DNA from: Bryum argenteum
Lineage: Eukaryota; Streptophyta; Bryopsida; Bryales; Bryaceae
DNA length: 64,000 nucleotides
Direction: 5' to 3'
Assembly: GCA_037043015.1 (NCBI GenBank)
Contig: CM073323.1
Location: forward strand, 26,440,758-26,504,757
Under the pieces are notes generated by a model. It did no database searches. It was given only the letters and a program-made list of their open reading frames with translations, and was not told the DNA's origin. Below are positions 60,400 through 64,000 of the stretch, piece by piece. Position 1 is the stretch's first letter; every line of letters starts with the position of its first letter. The translations under genes and the position numbers were made by a program.

Positions 60400-61622
60400 T
60401 ACCTAAAACATTGATGTAAAGAAAAGTTTGATTCTTCATTCTTTGTTGTCCTTGTGGCGCATTGGTTATGGAACTCCTTAGTCGACAACTTTATGCTTCT
60501 TGAGCACCTTTTTGGAAGGTTTAAGTTTGTTCAAATTTAGCGATTGTATGAAACTTTGTTGTTTCTCTAATTCATTTTTTTCATTTTTCTTTTGGTGATT
60601 GATCAAGGTAGTTCTTTGGAAAGACTATGATTCTCTACTTTGTTACATGCTAATCTCAAACTAAGAAGCATGATTTAATCTTTTGTTTTTTGTATATGAC
60701 TAATAGATTACTTTACTTTTGGTAGCAAGCAGAGCCGTCATATCTATGCATTCACTTTGACAATGCTTATGCATGGAGCGTGTTTTTTCAAGCATTTTTA
60801 ATTTACCAAAAAAACATTTGTTCTCTCTAAAGGGGCTTATACTAGTGTACACTTTGTCAAACATTAACCTAAAAAGATTCTGGAAAGTCAAGATGGGATA
60901 TTGTGATTTGTGGGCAGCTTCGTTGAAGGATTAAATGCTTAATGATTTTTTGGGCTATAGTATGGTATGGATGTGGTAAATTTGCAAAGTTGAATTCCAA
61001 TTTTTGAATTCTTTTATGCAGGTTATTGTTTTCAAGTCGAAGTTGCCCAAACAAGCACTCTTTATTTTCATTATATTTTTCAAAATTTTCTATCAAGGGG
61101 ATTTGTTCATAAGTAGGATTCTACTCAAATTTCCAAGCGACCCAAGTTGAATCTTTCCAGAGATTTTACAAGGTTAGCCTTCAAAACTTACAGGAGCAAG
61201 CATTGGAGTTTTTTGTGTTGTTACAAAATACATTACAAAGCTTGAGGTTTAAGAATTTTTAATAAAAGTTGTTTAAGATTCACAAACTCATAGACAGACC
61301 TAATCAATGTTCATTCTTTAATTAGACGAAATACAATTAAGGTGATGGATGATTTACCAACTTGTTGTTCATATACCTTCTTCTAAAGCATAATTTGCAT
61401 GAAGGCCTAAATAGCCTTATTAGTCTCCATAATTTTGCATGGGCATACTAAATTTAGTTTCCTACATGGACAAAAATATGAGCATAATGTTTGAGGTAAT
61501 AATGATGAGCACTCCGTTTGCACAAAGTAAACTATGTCTCCCAAACGATACGTGAAAACATTTGGCATCAATTTTGAACATTACGATCACAAAAATGGTA
61601 AGATTTAACAATTGAAATTGTA

Positions 61623-62088
61623 CAGTGGGGTACAGAAATAATTCGAATTGCATTTGAAGGCAGTTTTTGAAAAAACTTCTTAATATGCCTGTATACTCAA
61701 AAATTATCGGAATTGCAATCCGTAAAAGGCATTGGAACAACATCAGAGTTTATTACACTTCCATAGCAAAAAAATCTTTTTTTTTGTAAAATTTTTTCAA
61801 AGAACTAAAATTCTACATGTTCCATCCACAATTGACCACTGTCGCTTTGTGCTTCTATTACAATGTTCATTTTCACTTACAAAATTGATATGAGTGCCAT
61901 AAGTTGTTCTTTAGCTACAATTTTACAAAAAAGAAGAATTTTTGCAATGATAGTGTAAAACACTCCGACGTGGTTCCAACGCCTTTTACGGATTGTAATT
62001 CCGATCATTTTTGAGTATACAGGCACATTTCGAAGTTTTTTCAAAAACTGCCTTCAAATGCAGTTCGAATTATTTCTGTACCCGACTG
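61623..62088 (+). mobile_element. mariner/Tc1-type MITE with about 160-bp terminal inverted repeats
   Basis: Starts CAGTGGGGTACAGAAATAAT and ends ATTATTTCTGTACCCGACTG, flanked by TA on both sides (61621-61622 and 62089-62090), as expected for mariner/Tc1 target duplication. The inverted arms stay alignable for about 160 bp (61623-61785 with 62088-61925), including tgcctgtatactcaaaaat and aatccgtaaaaggc. About 140 bp of unrelated loop lies between. There is no transposase ORF. Copy 1 of the host repeat lacks it at the equivalent place (about 43866), giving an empty site. Confidence 0.93.
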
Positions 62089-63278
62089 TACATGTAATTT
62101 GTGGTAGTAGCTAGGTTCAAGATCTAACGGTTGAACGTCAAGAAGACAATAAATGTTTTGACCATTCCTCAATTTTAACAAGGTGGTGTAATTTTTATGT
62201 TTTGGAAGTCTGAAAAATGTTTGGACTTTGAACCCCTAAACGTCCCTCACTATTTTAAGCCAAGAAACAAATTTTCAAAACTAGTGTCATGGATGACAAT
62301 GAAGGTAACTTTTTAAGAACACAACCATATAAACTTATAGTAGACTTATTGTAGATCAATTAGAGTGGAAATTCTACCAACAATTAAAAATTGCAACAAA
62401 TTGCAATGAAAAAATCACAAACTAGGAAGTTGGTTAAGTTCATTCAAATAACACACTTGTACCAAAAGAATTCATCATAAAAATGATTGGCTCATATATT
62501 AGCCTTGAAATGGTGAAAACTCCCAAAAAAGTTACGAAGGAAAAGTAGTCCAAAACTACATCTCTTGCACTCATACGCCTTATCCTCAAAACATCTTCAA
62601 TCAAGTCAAGATTTCTACCACTAAAATTAGAATATAATTGGAATTCAATCCAGAAATAAAGTTAAAATCTAAGAGTGGATGAAGAAGATATAGCTCCCCA
62701 AACTTCATCCAATTTTTCACTTTTTCATTGAGAAGCATCATTGGGAAACCATTACCAAACTTATTTGTATTAGAAAGCTTCCGAATAGAAAGTTGTTAGA
62801 ATTCATCTTATGATCATACTTGTATAGAAGGATATCATGAAACTATTTTTCATTTCTCAGAAATGGCTTGCCCCATGTTTAAAAATCTCAAAACTGAAAG
62901 CTCTTGTCGCTACAATGCATGTCATCAATTCATACTTCATATATCTATTGATTTATGTATGGGTCTGAAATTTTTACCACACAAACTAGACTTAATTTGG
63001 GACCCCACTCCAATTGATTTTGTCAAAAACGGACTTCGGATGAAGAAGTTATGGCTCTTCAAAGTTTTTGCCCTTCATCCAAAGTGTATCAAAACGTCAT
63101 TGGAGATGTTTAGGGGTTAAGGGTTAACATGGTACTCTTTTAAAGAGACTTTTAACGAATCTTCTTGTTTGTGTGCGTTTGATTCCACAAAAATTCTTCC
63201 ATTTGCCTTAATGACCTTCGTATGTTGTAGATTTTATGTAATCACGGTATGTAATATAGAGTATGTTTTTTTCATACC

Positions 63279-63641
63279 AGAGATAGATAGATAGAAACTA
63301 CGGTCTCTTTCTAAAGGGCCGGCGTGAATGAAGTGTCCGTTCGTAATGCTAATATACCGATGGCCACCGGACAAGGGGAAAGTGGAACAATACTACTTCC
63401 CCCTCTCGAGGGTGAACACTATAACTACGCTAGTTTCTAGCCTAGTTACTAATGCCTTGAAGATACTTGACATAGTATCCCCCCTAAGGGCTTTGAGGTA
63501 CCCATACAACAAGGTCCAAAGACCCTCCACAATAGTTGCGTGGACTATAGTGGTGAGCACCACGCCGGAATGGGGAATAGAACCCACGACCTCCTCATTG
63601 GGGGCCTAATCACTAACCACCAAGCCAAGGCTTGTGGTGCC
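63279..63641 (-). mobile_element. tRNA-derived SINE, 363 bp, with 11-bp target duplication
   Basis: The minus-strand head reads GGCACCACAAGCCTTGGCTT, then an A-box-like TGGCTTGGTGGTTAG (complement of about 63611-63628) and a B-box-like GGTTCTATTCC (complement of 63574-63584), the internal Pol III promoter layout. The 3' tail ends in (TCTA)n, the complement of agatagatagata near 63280-63292. Flanks TTTTTCATACC (63268-63278) and TTTTTCATGCC (63642-63652) form an 11-bp target duplication with one mismatch. The same site in copy 1 of the host repeat (47545-47562) is empty. No ORF, as expected. Confidence 0.9.
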
Positions 63642-64000
63642 TTTTTCATGCCACACATTTAAGCTTAATCATGCACACTTAGAGCAATTGGTTCACAAAA
63701 TTTGGTAACCAACAAGCTTCAAATGCAATTTGTCATCAGGATTTGCCCCGAACCATCGTTGAAAGTCAAGCGTGGTAGGTATTATAGAAACCATTTGTAT
63801 GATAGAGTCAAATAGGAAATAAGTTCACAATGTCCTTTCACACTTTCTGTATTTCTGCTTTTCAATAAACACCTCAAATGATTACTAAAGTATCAAAAAG
63901 AGAAGAGTTCTTAATTTATGAAAAGTTTTTCTACAAAAGGTCTTCTGAAAACACTTCAAAAACGAAATAGGCTCTGAAGTGTGAGTATTCAATGCATGAA

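Larger units (their letters stand above)
60400..64000 (+). repeat. Long non-coding dispersed repeat, copy 2 (continues off the right edge)
   Basis: Direct counterpart of 41.06-47.93 kb. It matches at its start (gtaaagaaaagtttgattct at 60416) and at its end (aaataggctctgaagtgtga, 63966, versus 47877), where the window stops. It lacks the foldback element of copy 1 and carries two insertions of its own (61623-62088 and 63279-63641). No coding capacity recognised. Confidence 0.8.

Noticed and set aside
63570..63641. A tRNA gene on the minus strand
   Set aside because: Box A and B are present, but the acceptor stem does not close, and the sequence continues into a repeat body with a target duplication; it is a SINE head.

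Overview
This 64-kb window is nuclear DNA from a land plant. The evidence is a secreted xyloglucan endotransglucosylase/hydrolase, an RPW8/CC-type NB-ARC-LRR disease-resistance gene, a clade D-like PP2C, GT-AG introns, telo-box promoter motifs and AT-rich repeat-filled intergenic DNA. Most coding introns are about 70-400 bp. I cannot place it to species; a bryophyte or other non-flowering lineage is possible but unproven.

Layout. From 1 to 9050, minus strand, lies a large BIG-type ARF guanine-nucleotide exchange factor whose 3' end runs off the left edge. I could chain 26 exons in phase. The exon expected to encode the start of the Sec7 domain is missing or decayed. It is divergently paired, 335 bp apart, with a plus-strand TFIIIB subunit B'' (BDP1) homologue (9386-11219, seven exons). 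From 11.2 to 29.8 kb there is no convincing gene. This stretch holds arms of a large diverged inverted repeat, a SINE fragment, poly(A) tracts, a 623-bp MITE-like element whose left end was tandemly triplicated together with host DNA, a palindrome-bearing minisatellite and a 492-bp (AAAAC)n microsatellite. At 29799-30923 is an intronless PP2C interrupted by one in-frame TAA.

A second MITE copy (32947-33569) precedes a five-exon XTH gene on the minus strand (33875-36268). This is followed by a divergent, complete 13-exon RFT1 gene on the plus strand (37835-41032). From 41.06 to 47.93 kb is one copy of a multi-kilobase non-coding repeat, carrying a purine/pyrimidine foldback element. A second copy begins at 60.4 kb and runs past the right edge; comparing the two exposes a mariner-type MITE (61623-62088, TA target duplication) and a tRNA-derived SINE (63279-63641, 11-bp target duplication) as insertions. 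Between the copies lie an NLR gene with a frameshift between NB-ARC and LRR (minus strand, 48404-51284), and a tandemly duplicated GC-richer segment (53.8-58.5 kb) that shares a promoter/leader-like module with the region upstream of the PP2C.

The genes are unrelated housekeeping, cell-wall and immunity loci: vesicle traffic (BIG), Pol III transcription (BDP1), phosphatase signalling (PP2C), wall remodelling (XTH), dolichol-linked glycan assembly (RFT1) and immune sensing (NLR). Nothing forms an operon-like system. The most unusual material is lesions in three of the six genes and the mobile-element archaeology between them. Exon models come from reading reading frames, GT/AG sites and remembered family motifs; no alignment program was run.
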